Below are positions 1-8,969 of a stretch of 64,000 nt of DNA, piece by piece. The DNA comes from Bosea sp. RAC05 (GTDB taxonomy: Bacteria; Pseudomonadota; Alphaproteobacteria; Rhizobiales; Beijerinckiaceae): NCBI RefSeq assembly GCF_001713455.1, contig NZ_CP016464.1, forward strand, positions 1,412,001 through 1,476,000. The letters are read 5' to 3'. The notes below the pieces were generated by a model that was not told the DNA's origin, made no database searches, and was given only the letters and a program-made list of their open reading frames with translations. The first letter of the stretch is position 1; each line of letters begins with the position of its first letter. Position numbers and translations under genes: made by a program.

Positions 1-1144
1 TGCGGACGGGGCCATTCGCGAGGGCGTCCGCTTCCGACAGGCCGACACGGGCGATCGCCGGAAAGGTGCGCGTCGCCTGGGGCGCCGCCAGGGGCGTGAA
101 GGCGCCCGGCTGCCGGAACAGGGCGTTGCGCAGCACGAGCCGGGCCTGCTCCTCGGCGACATGACCGCCCCCGACCGAGCCGGGAGCGCCGCCGGCACAG
201 TCGCCGATCGCATAGACGCGGCGGTTCGTGCAGCGCAGGCCGCGATCGACCTGGATCCCGTCCGGCCCGCGGCGAATGCCGGCGAGCTCGAGGTCGAGCC
301 CGTCGATGGCGGGCTGGGCGGGACCGGCAAGCAGAAGATGCGTGCCCTCGATCGTGCGTTCGGAGCCGCTGGCGCCATCGCCGATCACGAGTCGCACGCC
401 GCCCTTCGCGCGCTCTGCGCGCTTGATCGTGGCGCGCTCGTGCAGCGCCACCCCTTCGCGCAGGAGGGTCCGGCGCAGGATGGCGACCGCCTCCGGATCC
501 TCGCGCCGCAGCAGATCGCCCTCGTCGACCAGCGCCACCTGGCTGCCGAGGCGCCGCATCGCCTGCGCGATCGCGACGCCGCTGGCCTGGCCGCCGAGCA
601 CGATCAGCCGCTCCGGCCGGCGCGTCAGGGAGGCCAGATCTGAAACCGAGAGATGCGGGATGCCATCGAGGCCGGGAAGGGCCGGCACGGCCGTACGGGC
701 GCCGGTGGCGATGACGAAGCGCCTCGCCTTGATGGCCTGGTCGGCCACCATCACCGTGCTGCGGCTGACGAAGCGCGCGTCCCCCCGGAGCACGGTCGCG
801 CCCAGCGCGGTCAGGCGCTCGGCCGAGACGTTGGGGGCCTGTGCCGTCAGCACGCGCTGGATGTGGTCATGCAGTTGCGCGTCGTCGATCTCGGGCTCCG
901 CCGCGACGATGCCGAACCGCCTCGCCTCGCGGACGGCCTGGGCCCGCGCTCCGGCGGCCGCCAGCGCCTCGATGACGGTGTCGCCGACATCGCCGCCCAT
1001 CCGGCCTCGCTCGACGACGACGATGGCGACACCGAAGGCCGCGGCAGCGGTCGCGAAGGCGAGGCCGCCGGTCCCGGCGCCGATCACGCAGAGGTCCGGC
1101 GTCAGGGGCGCGGACCGAGGGGGGGGCGTCGCAGGGTCGCTCAA
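1..1144 (-). CDS. FAD/NAD(P)-binding oxidoreductase of the disulfide-reductase fold, partial
   Basis: The gene runs off the left edge, so the C-terminus is missing; about 381 codons are visible. It begins with a dinucleotide-binding motif (VIGAGTGGLAFA, from about residue 20), has a second Rossmann motif (VLGGQASGVAIA), the FAD motif ending YAIGDCAG, and the start of a dimerisation domain (RTFPAIARVGLSEAD). This is the layout of dihydrolipoamide dehydrogenase and mercuric reductase. The redox motif CxxxxC is absent: the stretch after the first Rossmann fold reads RMGGDVGDTVIEAL with no cysteine. It cannot therefore work as a dithiol reductase; a quinone or other NAD(P)H-dependent reduction is possible but unproven. 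I chose the TTG start at 1144 because GGGAG lies 7 bases upstream and no ATG or GTG is in frame there. The family is secure; the substrate is unknown. Confidence 0.8.
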   Translation of the reverse strand, partial: MSDPATPPPRSAPLTPDLCVIGAGTGGLAFATAAAAFGVAIVVVERGRMGGDVGDTVIEALAAAGARAQAVREARRFGIVAAEPEIDDAQLHDHIQRVLTAQAPNVSAERLTALGATVLRGDARFVSRSTVMVADQAIKARRFVIATGARTAVPALPGLDGIPHLSVSDLASLTRRPERLIVLGGQASGVAIAQAMRRLGSQVALVDEGDLLRREDPEAVAILRRTLLREGVALHERATIKRAERAKGGVRLVIGDGASGSERTIEGTHLLLAGPAQPAIDGLDLELAGIRRGPDGIQVDRGLRCTNRRVYAIGDCAGGAPGSVGGGHVAEEQARLVLRNALFRQPGAFTPLAAPQATRTFPAIARVGLSEADALANGPVR

Positions 1145-1370
1145 GCAGACGCTCCCATGCGCAGCCAAATCATGCGCGGCGCGCGCTCGGGCAGCGATGC
1201 GAAGGGGGCGTCGGATGCGATCATGCCGTCTCCCTGGCTGGCAGATGAAAGGCCATTGTCGCTGATGCGTCGTCGCTGGAGCAGAATCAAGGCGGCTCTG
1301 TCGCGCGGGCCGCTTTCTGCGCTGTGGCGAAGGGTCGGGGAACCGTGCCCATTCGTCACGCCCTGACCGT

Positions 1371-3695
1371 TCAGGCCACGTGACGGCCCTTTTCCATCAG
1401 GGCGGCCAGCGGCGCGGGCTTGCCGAAGAGATACCCTTGCGCCCGCTGGGCCCCGAGAAGCTGGACGGCGATGCGCTGCTGCTCGGTCTCGATGCCCTCG
1501 ACCACGACATTCATCGAGAGCCGGCGTGCCAGCTGGCACACGGCCTCGATGATCGCCTTGGACGCCTCGCTGGAGTGGACTGTCCGCGTGAAGCTCTGAT
1601 CGATCTTCACCTGGGCGAAGGGATAGGTCGAGAGATAGGCGAGCGAGGAATAGCCGGTGCCGAAATCGTCGAGCGCGAAGGTCACGCCGAGCGTGCGCAA
1701 CTCGTCGATGACGCTGAGCGTCGTCTTGTTGTCCTCGATCAGGAGTGATTCGGTCACTTCCAGCGTCAGCCTGTGCGATGGCAGGCTGGATGTGATCAGG
1801 GCCAGCTTCACCGCTTCGATGATGCGGCGCGGCTCGCGGAACTGCAGGGGCGAGATGTTGACGGAGACGCCGACATGCTTCTCCCAGGAGGCGGCGTCCT
1901 TGCAGGCCTGCCGGATCGCCCAGTCGCCGATCGTGGCGATCAGGCCGGACTGTTCGGCGATCGGGATGAACTGGCCGGCGGGAACCATGCCGCGCGTCGG
2001 ATGGCGCCAGCGCATCAGCGCCTCGCGTGAGACCACCTCGCCCGTGCGCAGGTCGATGATCGGCTGGTAGAACAGCTCCAGCGAGCCCTCCTCACAGGCC
2101 TTGCGCAAGTCGACCTCGAGTTCGTGGCGCTCCAGCATCTCCTCGGCCATCGCCGGATTGAAGAACATCAGCGTGTTGCGGCCGGCGGCCTTGGCCTTGT
2201 AGAGCGCGGTGTCGGCGTGGCGCAGCAGATCCGCCGGATTGGCGCCATCGGCTGGCGCCATCGCGATGCCGATGCTCGCCGTGACGTAGACCGTCTTGTT
2301 GTCGAGGGTGAACGCGCCCGTCATCGAATCGATCATGCGCTGGGCGATCGCGGTGACGATGCTGTGGTTCGCGGCCGGCAGGATCAGCAGGAACTCGTCG
2401 CCTCCGAAACGCGCCAGCTGGTCGCTGCTGCGGACGGCGCCGCGCAGCCGCTCGGCCGTTTCCATCAGCACGCGGTCGCCGATGTCGTGACCGAGGCTGT
2501 CATTGACCTGCTTGAAGCCGTCGAGATCGACATAGAGCAGGGCGAAGGGCTCGCCGGTCCGCTCCAGCCGCCCGAAGGCATCGGTGATGGTGCGGTTGTA
2601 CTCGAAGCGGTTGGCGAGGCCCGTCAACTCGTCGAAGCGGGCCATCTGCTCGATCCGCGCCTCGGTCGCCTTTCGCTCGGTGGCATCCTCCGTCGACATC
2701 AGCACGCCACCTTCGGCGGCCGGCGCGAAGGTCACGACCAGAACCCGGCCGTTGCGCGTCTGGATTTCCCGGCTCGTCGTCTGCTGCGTCGCCTGGATTT
2801 CCGCCAGCGCCTCGCGCAGATCGCGCAGTTGGCCGGCGGCGACCACCTGCCGCTCGACCAGGAAGCGCGCGATGGCGGAGATCGGCGTGCCCGGCAGGGC
2901 GAGGGTTTCCGGCAGGCCGTAGAGCGCGAGATGCGGCGCGTTGCTGACGGCGAGCTTGAGATCGCGGTCGAACATCGCCAGCCCGTGAATCATGGTGTTG
3001 AGGGCGGCGTCGAGCGTCAGGTTCTGCGAATGCAGCGCCGAGGCCAGGGCCTTGGACTGCTTGGTCGCATCGCTCAGCGCAAGCAGGTTGCGGTGGAGCG
3101 AATTGGTGATGGCGATGTTGGCCGCCACGTACAGGAAGGCGAAATAGCCGATGTACTGATAATAGGGGTTGTGGGCCTGGATCAGGCCGAAGGCCATCGG
3201 CACGCAGAAGGTCAGCAACTGGACGGCGACGAATTTCGGCCGGCCGGCATTGCGCGAGACGTAGCCCGAGGCGATGGCGATGGTCGAGGCGACCGAGGTG
3301 ATGTGGGCCGCGGGGTCGTCCGTATGCGTCAGCGCGGCGTAGCAGCTGTAGCCGAGCACGGCGCTGAAGGCGGTGGCTCCGAGAAAATAATCGCGGTCCC
3401 AGCGACGGGTTTCCTCATAGCCGTCCCGGGAATGGTCGCTTTTGCGATAGGCGACGAAGTTGGCCAGACGCAGCAGCACGATCAGCGCGACCACGATCGT
3501 GAGCGTTTCGAACAGGGGCAGGCCGGTGGAAATCCAGCACAGGAACGGGGTCAGGATTCCCGCGACGCCGCCGGGAATGATCGAGGCCGGCGACGAGAAC
3601 AGGGAGCTGACCAGCAGGGCGTAGCTGGGCTGATCGAAGCCCTCGCCCGGGCGCCGCTGCCTGGCATTCCACCAATCCCTCAGCCCGAGCGCCAT
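1371..3695 (-). CDS. Membrane PAS-GGDEF-EAL cyclic-di-GMP protein
   Basis: A protein of 774 residues predicted to make and/or break down cyclic-di-GMP at the inner membrane. Residues about 20-200 hold several hydrophobic segments, followed by a PAS-like domain (about 225-340). The GGDEF domain has an intact active site (GGDEF, residues 431-435) and an RxxD inhibitory site (RSSD, 422-425). The EAL domain keeps the usual catalytic set: EAL at 558-560, then NISPLQF, EVTES, DDFGTGYSS, KIDQSF, EGIET and QGYLF. Both activities look possible from sequence; which one dominates cannot be read. I prefer the ATG at 3695, preceded by AGGCGGG, over a TTG at 3722. It lies 134 bases downstream of the RpfF-like gene on the same strand, which suggests a signal synthase and sensor/output pair. 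Confidence 0.9.
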   Translation of the reverse strand: MALGLRDWWNARQRRPGEGFDQPSYALLVSSLFSSPASIIPGGVAGILTPFLCWISTGLPLFETLTIVVALIVLLRLANFVAYRKSDHSRDGYEETRRWDRDYFLGATAFSAVLGYSCYAALTHTDDPAAHITSVASTIAIASGYVSRNAGRPKFVAVQLLTFCVPMAFGLIQAHNPYYQYIGYFAFLYVAANIAITNSLHRNLLALSDATKQSKALASALHSQNLTLDAALNTMIHGLAMFDRDLKLAVSNAPHLALYGLPETLALPGTPISAIARFLVERQVVAAGQLRDLREALAEIQATQQTTSREIQTRNGRVLVVTFAPAAEGGVLMSTEDATERKATEARIEQMARFDELTGLANRFEYNRTITDAFGRLERTGEPFALLYVDLDGFKQVNDSLGHDIGDRVLMETAERLRGAVRSSDQLARFGGDEFLLILPAANHSIVTAIAQRMIDSMTGAFTLDNKTVYVTASIGIAMAPADGANPADLLRHADTALYKAKAAGRNTLMFFNPAMAEEMLERHELEVDLRKACEEGSLELFYQPIIDLRTGEVVSREALMRWRHPTRGMVPAGQFIPIAEQSGLIATIGDWAIRQACKDAASWEKHVGVSVNISPLQFREPRRIIEAVKLALITSSLPSHRLTLEVTESLLIEDNKTTLSVIDELRTLGVTFALDDFGTGYSSLAYLSTYPFAQVKIDQSFTRTVHSSEASKAIIEAVCQLARRLSMNVVVEGIETEQQRIAVQLLGAQRAQGYLFGKPAPLAALMEKGRHVA

Positions 3696-3754
3696 CTCAT
3701 CCCGCCTAGGTGGCCGCCGCAAGCGCTGCTGCAGCGCCTACAATAACTCCCCGA

Positions 3755-3768
3755 TTAAAAGCTTTTAA
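3755..3768. promoter_or_regulatory. AT-rich 14-bp palindrome TTAAAAGCTTTTAA
   Basis: A perfect inverted repeat in the 134-base space between the RpfF-like gene and the GGDEF-EAL gene. It stands out in GC-rich surroundings and is about 60 bases upstream of the GGDEF-EAL start. It could be an operator or part of a promoter. There is no following T-run that would make it a terminator. Function is inferred only from position. Confidence 0.35.
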
Positions 3769-3829
3769 AGGCCGAGAGGTAAATGTTTGGTGTTGCTGCG
3801 CGAGCCCGTCGCCATGACGGCAGCCCGGC

Positions 3830-4795
3830 TCAAAGCCCGAGCTGAAGGCCTCCGGCCGCCGGTCGCTGATACATCCGAGCCAGCATCCGGTCTTGCGTCT
3901 GGGCGATCCGCTGCAGCTTCGAGATCGCGCTCGGTGTCAGGCGCAGCATGCAGTCGGTCCAGATCCGGCCGAGCTCGTCGAGCTCCTGCTGCAGGTCCCC
4001 CGCACGCCGGTTGAAGGCCGAAAACAGCGCCGTCTTGGCCGCGTGCATGGGCAGCAAATCCTGGGCGTATTTCCGGATCCAGGCCTCGCCCGTGCCGGTC
4101 GGCACCACCGCTTCCAGCCCGCCGGCCTCGAAGAAGGCCTGCGCGCTCATCTCCTCGCCCGACATCAGCATCCGTTCCGCCGCTCGCGCGCCCATCCGCC
4201 GCGACAGGATGGCGACGGCGGTGATCGGGAAGTGGTTGAACTTGATCTCGGGGTAGACGAACGAGGCCTGCTCTTCGGCAATCATCACGTTGCAGGAACG
4301 CGGCGCGTCGATGCCACCGCCGATCGCCTTGGCGTGGATCGTCGAGAGCGTGACGACCAGGCCGTTGAGGCCGCTCGCATTCAGCACCGCGCCGGCCGCC
4401 GAAAGCCTGGCATACTCGGCCAGCGCCGCGCGGTCGTTCTTGGCCAGGCAGTCCAGATAGAAATCGAGATCACCGCCGAGCGTGAAGAACGGGCCCCGGC
4501 CGCGGAAGGCCAGGAACCGGACCGGCGCCCGGTGATACTGGTCCGGCGCGCCCCAGAGCGCGACGATCGCCGACTGGATCTTCACCAGGCTGTCGAGCAG
4601 CTGCAGCGTGAAGACCGGCTTCAGCTCCGGCCGGATCGTGACCCACAGCGTCTGGATCGCGGGCTCGTAGGCCAGTTGCGTCTCCGGCAGGAAGCCGGCC
4701 CGGCGGCGGATCGCGTCGATGACCTCGCAGCTGTCGAGCTGGGCTGCGGGAGGGAAGTCCATGACCGAAGCAACTGGCTGAAACATGCTGCTCAT
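3830..4795 (-). CDS. RpfF-like crotonase, candidate DSF signal synthase
   Basis: A crotonase-fold protein of 321 residues. It resembles RpfF, the enzyme that makes cis-2-unsaturated fatty acid signals (DSF) from acyl-ACP, more than ordinary enoyl-CoA hydratases. Seen here: the oxyanion segment FFTLGGDLDFYLDCLAKND (compare the NLGGDLALF segment of RpfF as I remember it), then AIGGGIDAPRSC, then VYPEIKFNHFP, and a long helical C-terminus. RpfF uses two glutamates 20 residues apart; here the same positions are Asp163 and Glu183, exactly 20 apart. The first is thus an Asp-for-Glu change. The gene lies upstream of a membrane GGDEF-EAL gene on the same strand, which matches the known link between DSF and cyclic-di-GMP turnover. 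An ordinary hydratase is the alternative. Confidence 0.75.
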   Translation of the reverse strand: MSSMFQPVASVMDFPPAAQLDSCEVIDAIRRRAGFLPETQLAYEPAIQTLWVTIRPELKPVFTLQLLDSLVKIQSAIVALWGAPDQYHRAPVRFLAFRGRGPFFTLGGDLDFYLDCLAKNDRAALAEYARLSAAGAVLNASGLNGLVVTLSTIHAKAIGGGIDAPRSCNVMIAEEQASFVYPEIKFNHFPITAVAILSRRMGARAAERMLMSGEEMSAQAFFEAGGLEAVVPTGTGEAWIRKYAQDLLPMHAAKTALFSAFNRRAGDLQQELDELGRIWTDCMLRLTPSAISKLQRIAQTQDRMLARMYQRPAAGGLQLGL

Positions 4796-5047
4796 CCCGT
4801 ATCGCCGAGCGTCTGGTGCGATGCCGACAACGTACGTGAAGTTAACAAACTGTAAATGAAATCTCGGTCGAATGGTTAATTACGTTAATCTTTATTACCT
4901 AACGTCAGGTTCTGATCTTCCAGGCGTCCCGGGACGGGGCACGCGACGCCGCCGTGAGCGAGGCCGAGCAATCGGCATGCCGCGCCGCCGTCCTGCTTGT
5001 CCAAAGCGGCGCGGGCGGCTAACGATGCGCCGCGAATTCGCCGCGAT
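4796..5047. promoter_or_regulatory. AT-rich divergent intergenic region with TTAA motifs
   Basis: About 250 bases between the RpfF-like gene (minus) and a small plus-strand gene. The stretch 4840-4905 is markedly AT-rich and holds TTAA at 4842, 4876 and 4885. TTAACAAACTGTAAA (4842-4856) is one base away from the CtrA-box pattern TTAA-N7-TTAA; the pair at 4876/4885 has only five bases between. It probably holds the promoter of the RpfF-like gene. Assignment to CtrA is speculative. Confidence 0.3.
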
Positions 5048-5245
5048 ATGAGCGTTCAACCCCGGTACCGAGTTGTTGCCGTGAACCGCCAGACAGCCGC
5101 AGATGAGGAGAAGAGGGCGCGCCTCGCCGCCGCCCTCCGGGAGAACCTGAAGCGCCGCAAGGCTCAGGCCCGGGCTCGTCGCGCGGAGGAGGCGCCCGCG
5201 CAGGACGAGGCGCCACGAGCCCAGGCCGACTCCAACCGGTCCTGA
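5048..5245 (+). CDS. Small conserved basic protein upstream of murA
   Basis: A 65-residue, highly charged protein. Its core, DEEKRARLAAALRENLKRRKAQARAR, looks like one amphipathic helix with a basic face and is followed by an acidic, Ala-rich tail. Similar short proteins of the form DEEKR..L..ALR.NL.RRKAQ.R are, as far as I recall, common next to murA in Hyphomicrobiales; their role is unknown. The ATG at 5048 is my choice; the frame is open back to a TTG at 4997, and a GTG at 5081 would also keep the core. The 51-base gap to murA suggests co-transcription. Confidence 0.6.
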   Translation: MSVQPRYRVVAVNRQTAADEEKRARLAAALRENLKRRKAQARARRAEEAPAQDEAPRAQADSNRS

Positions 5246-5296
5246 ACACAGACATTCCTCGCCACCGGTGATCGCCGGGCGGCTCAGCAGGACTTC

Positions 5297-6589
5297 ATGA
5301 TGGACAAGATCCGCATCACCGGCGGCCAGCGCCTCGACGGCGCCATTCCGATCTCCGGCGCCAAGAACGCCGCCTTGCCGCTGATGATCGCGAGCCTGCT
5401 CACCGACGAGACGCTGACCCTGGCCAACGTGCCGCGCCTGTCGGATGTCAGCGCGCTGTCGCGCATCCTCTCGAATCACGGCGTCGACCGCTCGATCGCC
5501 GGCAAGCGTATCGGCCAGTCCGCCGAGACGGGCCAGACGATCGCGCTGACAGCGCGCCAGATCGTCGACACCTGCGCGCCTTACGAACTCGTCTCCACGA
5601 TGCGCGCCAGCTTCTGGGTGATCGCGCCGATCCTCGCCCGCATGGGGGAGGCCAAGGTCTCGCTGCCGGGCGGCTGTGCCATCGGCACGCGCCCGGTCGA
5701 TCTGCTTCTGATGGCGCTCGAGAGGCTCGGCGCCGAGATCGAGATCGAGAACGGCTATGCCATCGCCCGCGCCCCCCGCGGGCTGAAGGGAGCCGAGATC
5801 GTCTTCCCGAAGGTCACCGTCGGCGGCACGCATACGGCCCTGATGGCCGCCGTCCTGGCTCAGGGCACCACGGTCATCGAGAACGCGGCCCGCGAGCCCG
5901 AGGTCACCGATCTCGCCGCCTGCCTCACCAAGATGGGCGCGAAGATCGAGGGCGCCGGGACGAGCCGCATCGTCGTGACCGGCGTCGCGCGCCTGGGCGG
6001 CGCGCATCACGCCGTCCTGCCCGACCGGATCGAGACCGGGACCTATGCCATGGCCGTCGCCATGACCGGCGGCGACGTCTTGCTCGAAGGGGCGCGGGCG
6101 GACCTGCTGCAGTCGGCGCTCGACGTGCTGGTCAAGGCCGGCGTCGAGGTGTCCTCGACCAACGAGGGCATCCGGGTGCGCCGCAACGGCCAGCCGCTCG
6201 AGGCGGTCGATGTCGAGACCGACCCCTTCCCTGGCTTCCCGACCGATCTGCAGGCCCAGTTCATGGCGCTGATGACCAAGGCCAGGGGAACCTCCCGGAT
6301 CCGGGAGACGATCTTCGAGAACCGCTTCATGCACGTGCAGGAACTCGCCCGCCTCGGCGCGAAGATCCGGCTCGAAGGCGATTGCGCCCATGTCGAGGGC
6401 GTCGCCAAGCTCACCGGCGCGCCCGTGATGGCGACCGACCTGCGCGCCTCGGTGTCGCTCGTGATCGCCGGTCTGGCGGCCGAGGGCGAGACCACGATCA
6501 ACCGGGTCTACCATCTCGACCGCGGCTTCGAGGCCCTCGAGGCCAAGCTGACGCGCTGTGGCGCCCTGGTCGAGCGTCTCAGCGGTTGA
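5297..6589 (+). CDS. murA: UDP-N-acetylglucosamine 1-carboxyvinyltransferase
   Basis: The first committed step of peptidoglycan synthesis in the cytosol: transfer of enolpyruvate from PEP to UDP-GlcNAc. The protein has 430 residues, normal for the family. It starts [15 protein letters not shown], has the substrate-binding SGAKNA motif (Lys23), and carries the loop [14 protein letters not shown] with catalytic Cys127 (Cys115 in E. coli numbering). That cysteine is the fosfomycin target, so the usual sensitive form is present. A second ATG directly follows the first at 5300; AGCAGGA lies just upstream. It is followed at 32 bases by the DUF2948 gene, the standard rhizobial order. Confidence 0.98.
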   Translation: MMDKIRITGGQRLDGAIPISGAKNAALPLMIASLLTDETLTLANVPRLSDVSALSRILSNHGVDRSIAGKRIGQSAETGQTIALTARQIVDTCAPYELVSTMRASFWVIAPILARMGEAKVSLPGGCAIGTRPVDLLLMALERLGAEIEIENGYAIARAPRGLKGAEIVFPKVTVGGTHTALMAAVLAQGTTVIENAAREPEVTDLAACLTKMGAKIEGAGTSRIVVTGVARLGGAHHAVLPDRIETGTYAMAVAMTGGDVLLEGARADLLQSALDVLVKAGVEVSSTNEGIRVRRNGQPLEAVDVETDPFPGFPTDLQAQFMALMTKARGTSRIRETIFENRFMHVQELARLGAKIRLEGDCAHVEGVAKLTGAPVMATDLRASVSLVIAGLAAEGETTINRVYHLDRGFEALEAKLTRCGALVERLSG

Positions 6590-6621
6590 CGTCAGGGGAT
6601 GCCACGGCCAAGAACACCGCC

Positions 6622-7068
6622 ATGTCGGATGACGCCGCAGACCCGTTGAAGCTGATCGCGCTCGATGCCGATGATCTCGCGATCCTCTCGGCCCACCTCC
6701 AGGATGCCGTCCTGAAGGTGGCGGATATCGTTTGGCTGCCTGCGGATAGGCGCTTCGCCCTCGCCGCGAGGCGGTTCGACTGGGAAGGTGCGGCGCGGGG
6801 TCAGCACCGGCGGCGGCTGGCGGCCCTGCATTTCGACCGTGTGATGTCGGTGCGCAGCACGGGGATCGACAAGGCGATGAGCGACCGGGTGCTCAGCCTG
6901 CTGGCGATGGGCTTCACCGCGGGCGAGGCGCCGACGGGCGAGATCACCCTGCACTTCTCGGAAGGCGCGGCGATCAGGCTCACGGTCGAGTGCATCGAGG
7001 CGCAGATGAAGGATCTCGGCCCGGTCTGGGAAGCGCTCGGCAAGCCGGAGCATCCCGAGGACGCCTGA
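6622..7068 (+). CDS. DUF2948 family protein
   Basis: A 148-residue soluble protein starting MSDDAADPLKLIALDADDL. The pattern KLIALDAEDL.ilSAHLQDAVLKV.D..WLP..RRFAL..RRFDWE is typical of DUF2948, a family found between murA and hisD in alphaproteobacteria. No catalytic motif is visible and the function is unknown. The start is the first ATG that gives the family N-terminus; the same frame is open upstream into murA, which is only a shadow. It lies 32 bases after murA and 67 before hisD, so all three are probably transcribed together. Confidence 0.9.
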   Translation: MSDDAADPLKLIALDADDLAILSAHLQDAVLKVADIVWLPADRRFALAARRFDWEGAARGQHRRRLAALHFDRVMSVRSTGIDKAMSDRVLSLLAMGFTAGEAPTGEITLHFSEGAAIRLTVECIEAQMKDLGPVWEALGKPEHPEDA

Positions 7069-7135
7069 GGCGCTTCGCCGCGGACGCGTCGACCACCAGC
7101 CACCACCAGCCGAACAGCACCAGCCGGGGACAGCG

Positions 7136-8428
7136 ATGCCGATCAGGCTCGACGACAGCAAGACCGCCTTCGAAGCGGCGTTTCGCGATCTGCTCTCGGC
7201 CAAGCGGGAAGTCTCCGAAGAGGTCGACCGCATCGTCGCCGACATCATCGCCGAGGTGCGCGAGCGGGGGGATGCCGCCGTCATCGACTACACCCGCCGC
7301 TTCGACGCTCTCGACGTCACGGCCGCCACCCTGCGCGTCTCGGCCGAAGAGATCGACGCCGCCGTCGCCGCCTGCACACCGGCACAGATCGCGGCGCTGG
7401 AGACCGCTAGGGCGCGCATCGAGGCCTATCATCTCCGCCAGAAGCCACAGGACGCCTGGTTCACCGACGAAGCCGGCGTCAGCAGCGGCTGGCGCTGGAG
7501 CGCGATCGAAGCGGTGGGCCTTTACGTGCCCGGCGGCACGGCGAGCTACCCGTCCTCGGTTCTGATGAACGCCGTCCCCGCCAAGGTCGCCGGCGTCCCG
7601 CGCGTGGTCATGGTGGCGCCGACGCCGCGGGGAGAGAGCAACCCCCTCGTCCTCGCCGCGGCGCGGCTGGCCGGCGTGGACGAGATCTATCGCATCGGCG
7701 GGGCTCAGGCCGTGGCGGCGCTGGCCTATGGAACGCAAACGATCGCGCCCGTCGCCAAGATCGTCGGCCCGGGCAATGCCTATGTCGCCGCGGCCAAGCG
7801 CCGGGTCTTCGGCCAGGTCGGCATCGACATGATCGCCGGCCCCTCCGAAGTGTTGGTCATCGCCGACGGGACAGCCAATGCCGACTGGATCGCCGCCGAT
7901 CTGCTGGCCCAGGCGGAGCATGACGTCTCGGCCCAGTCGATCCTGATGACGGACGATGCCGATCTGGCGGAGCGGGTCGAGCGTGCGGTCGAAGCGCAGC
8001 TGCGGACGCTGCCGCGCGCCGTGATCGCCGGCCGCAGCTGGGAGGATTTCGGTGCGATCCTGCTGGTGGCCGATCTCGAGGCGGCGGTGCCGCTTGTCGA
8101 TCGGCTGGCGCCCGAGCATCTCGAGATCATGACGGCCGATCCGCACCGCCTGTCTGGGATGATCCGCAATGCCGGCGCGATCTTCCTCGGCGGCCATACG
8201 CCGGAGGCGATCGGCGATTATGTCGGCGGCCCCAACCACGTCCTGCCGACCGCGCGCTCGGCCCGGTTTTCCTCGGGGCTGGGCGTGCTCGATTTCATGA
8301 AGCGGACATCGCTGCTGCAATGCGGGCCCGAGGCGCTGCGCGCGCTGGCGCCGGCCGCGACGGAACTCGCGCAGGCCGAGGGCTTGCAGGCGCACGGCCG
8401 TTCCGTGACCATCAGGCTGAACCTCTGA
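7136..8428 (+). CDS. hisD: Histidinol dehydrogenase
   Basis: A zinc enzyme for the last two steps of histidine synthesis: NAD-dependent oxidation of L-histidinol to L-histidine. The protein has 430 residues, the usual length. Zinc ligands Gln259 and His262 (LLAQAEHD) fall at the same numbers as in E. coli. The catalytic Glu327-His328 pair is in LAPEHLE, and [10 protein letters not shown] and [10 protein letters not shown] are family signatures. ATG at 7136 follows an AGCCGGGGACAGCG stretch. It sits between DUF2948 and UPF0262 genes; no other his gene is in view. Confidence 0.98.
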   Translation: MPIRLDDSKTAFEAAFRDLLSAKREVSEEVDRIVADIIAEVRERGDAAVIDYTRRFDALDVTAATLRVSAEEIDAAVAACTPAQIAALETARARIEAYHLRQKPQDAWFTDEAGVSSGWRWSAIEAVGLYVPGGTASYPSSVLMNAVPAKVAGVPRVVMVAPTPRGESNPLVLAAARLAGVDEIYRIGGAQAVAALAYGTQTIAPVAKIVGPGNAYVAAAKRRVFGQVGIDMIAGPSEVLVIADGTANADWIAADLLAQAEHDVSAQSILMTDDADLAERVERAVEAQLRTLPRAVIAGRSWEDFGAILLVADLEAAVPLVDRLAPEHLEIMTADPHRLSGMIRNAGAIFLGGHTPEAIGDYVGGPNHVLPTARSARFSSGLGVLDFMKRTSLLQCGPEALRALAPAATELAQAEGLQAHGRSVTIRLNL

Positions 8429-8478
8429 GGGCCCGTGCCCAGGGAGGCATGGCCGCCCCCGTTGCAACCGGAGGAACG

Positions 8479-8967
8479 ATGCCCCAGTCCGACACGACCG
8501 CGACCCAGTGCCTGGTCGGCGTGACGCTCGATCCGTCCTCGCTCGGAGGCGGGTCGCCCGATCAGGAGCATGAGCGCGCCGTCGCCATCTACGATCTGAT
8601 CGAGCGCAACCGATTCGTGCTGCCGGGGCATGCTGGCGGCCCCTATCTCGCCCATCTCGCCATGGTCGAGCGCCGCCTGGTCTTCGAGATCCGGGAGGCG
8701 GATGGAGCCCCGGTGATCACGCATCACCTGTCGCTCACGCCCTTTCGCGGCATCGTCAAGGACTATGCGATGGTCTGCGAGAGCTATTACGCTGCCATCC
8801 GCACCGCGACGCCGTCGCAGATCGAGGCGATCGACATGGGCCGCCGGGGGCTTCACGACGAGGCGGCGGGAATCCTGGTCGAGCGGCTCGCCGGCAAGGT
8901 CGAGATCGATTTCGACACCGCCCGGCGTCTCTTCACCCTGATCTATGCGCTGCATTGGAAGGGGTGA
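8479..8967 (+). CDS. UPF0262 family protein
   Basis: A 162-residue soluble protein, the usual length for UPF0262. Typical segments are [58 protein letters not shown] and [19 protein letters not shown]. The start at 8479 has a strong GGAGGAA just upstream; an in-frame ATG at 8449 has almost no spacing to its AGGGAGG and is less likely. The 3' end overlaps the next gene's start region (GGTGAGC). Function unknown; the position after hisD is conserved in the order. Confidence 0.92.
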   Translation: MPQSDTTATQCLVGVTLDPSSLGGGSPDQEHERAVAIYDLIERNRFVLPGHAGGPYLAHLAMVERRLVFEIREADGAPVITHHLSLTPFRGIVKDYAMVCESYYAAIRTATPSQIEAIDMGRRGLHDEAAGILVERLAGKVEIDFDTARRLFTLIYALHWKG

Positions 8968-8969
8968 GC

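Noticed and set aside
161..1366. Plus-strand open frames at the left edge
   Set aside because: They are antisense to a flavoprotein with clear FAD and NAD(P) motifs on the minus strand.
1145..1370. A small gene between the flavoprotein and the GGDEF-EAL gene
   Set aside because: Open frames here lack a ribosome site and coding-like composition; treated as intergenic.
4876..4888. CtrA box formed by the paired TTAA motifs
   Set aside because: The spacing is five bases rather than seven, so it does not fit the CtrA pattern; the nearby 4842-4856 site has a mismatch and is kept only as a weak note.
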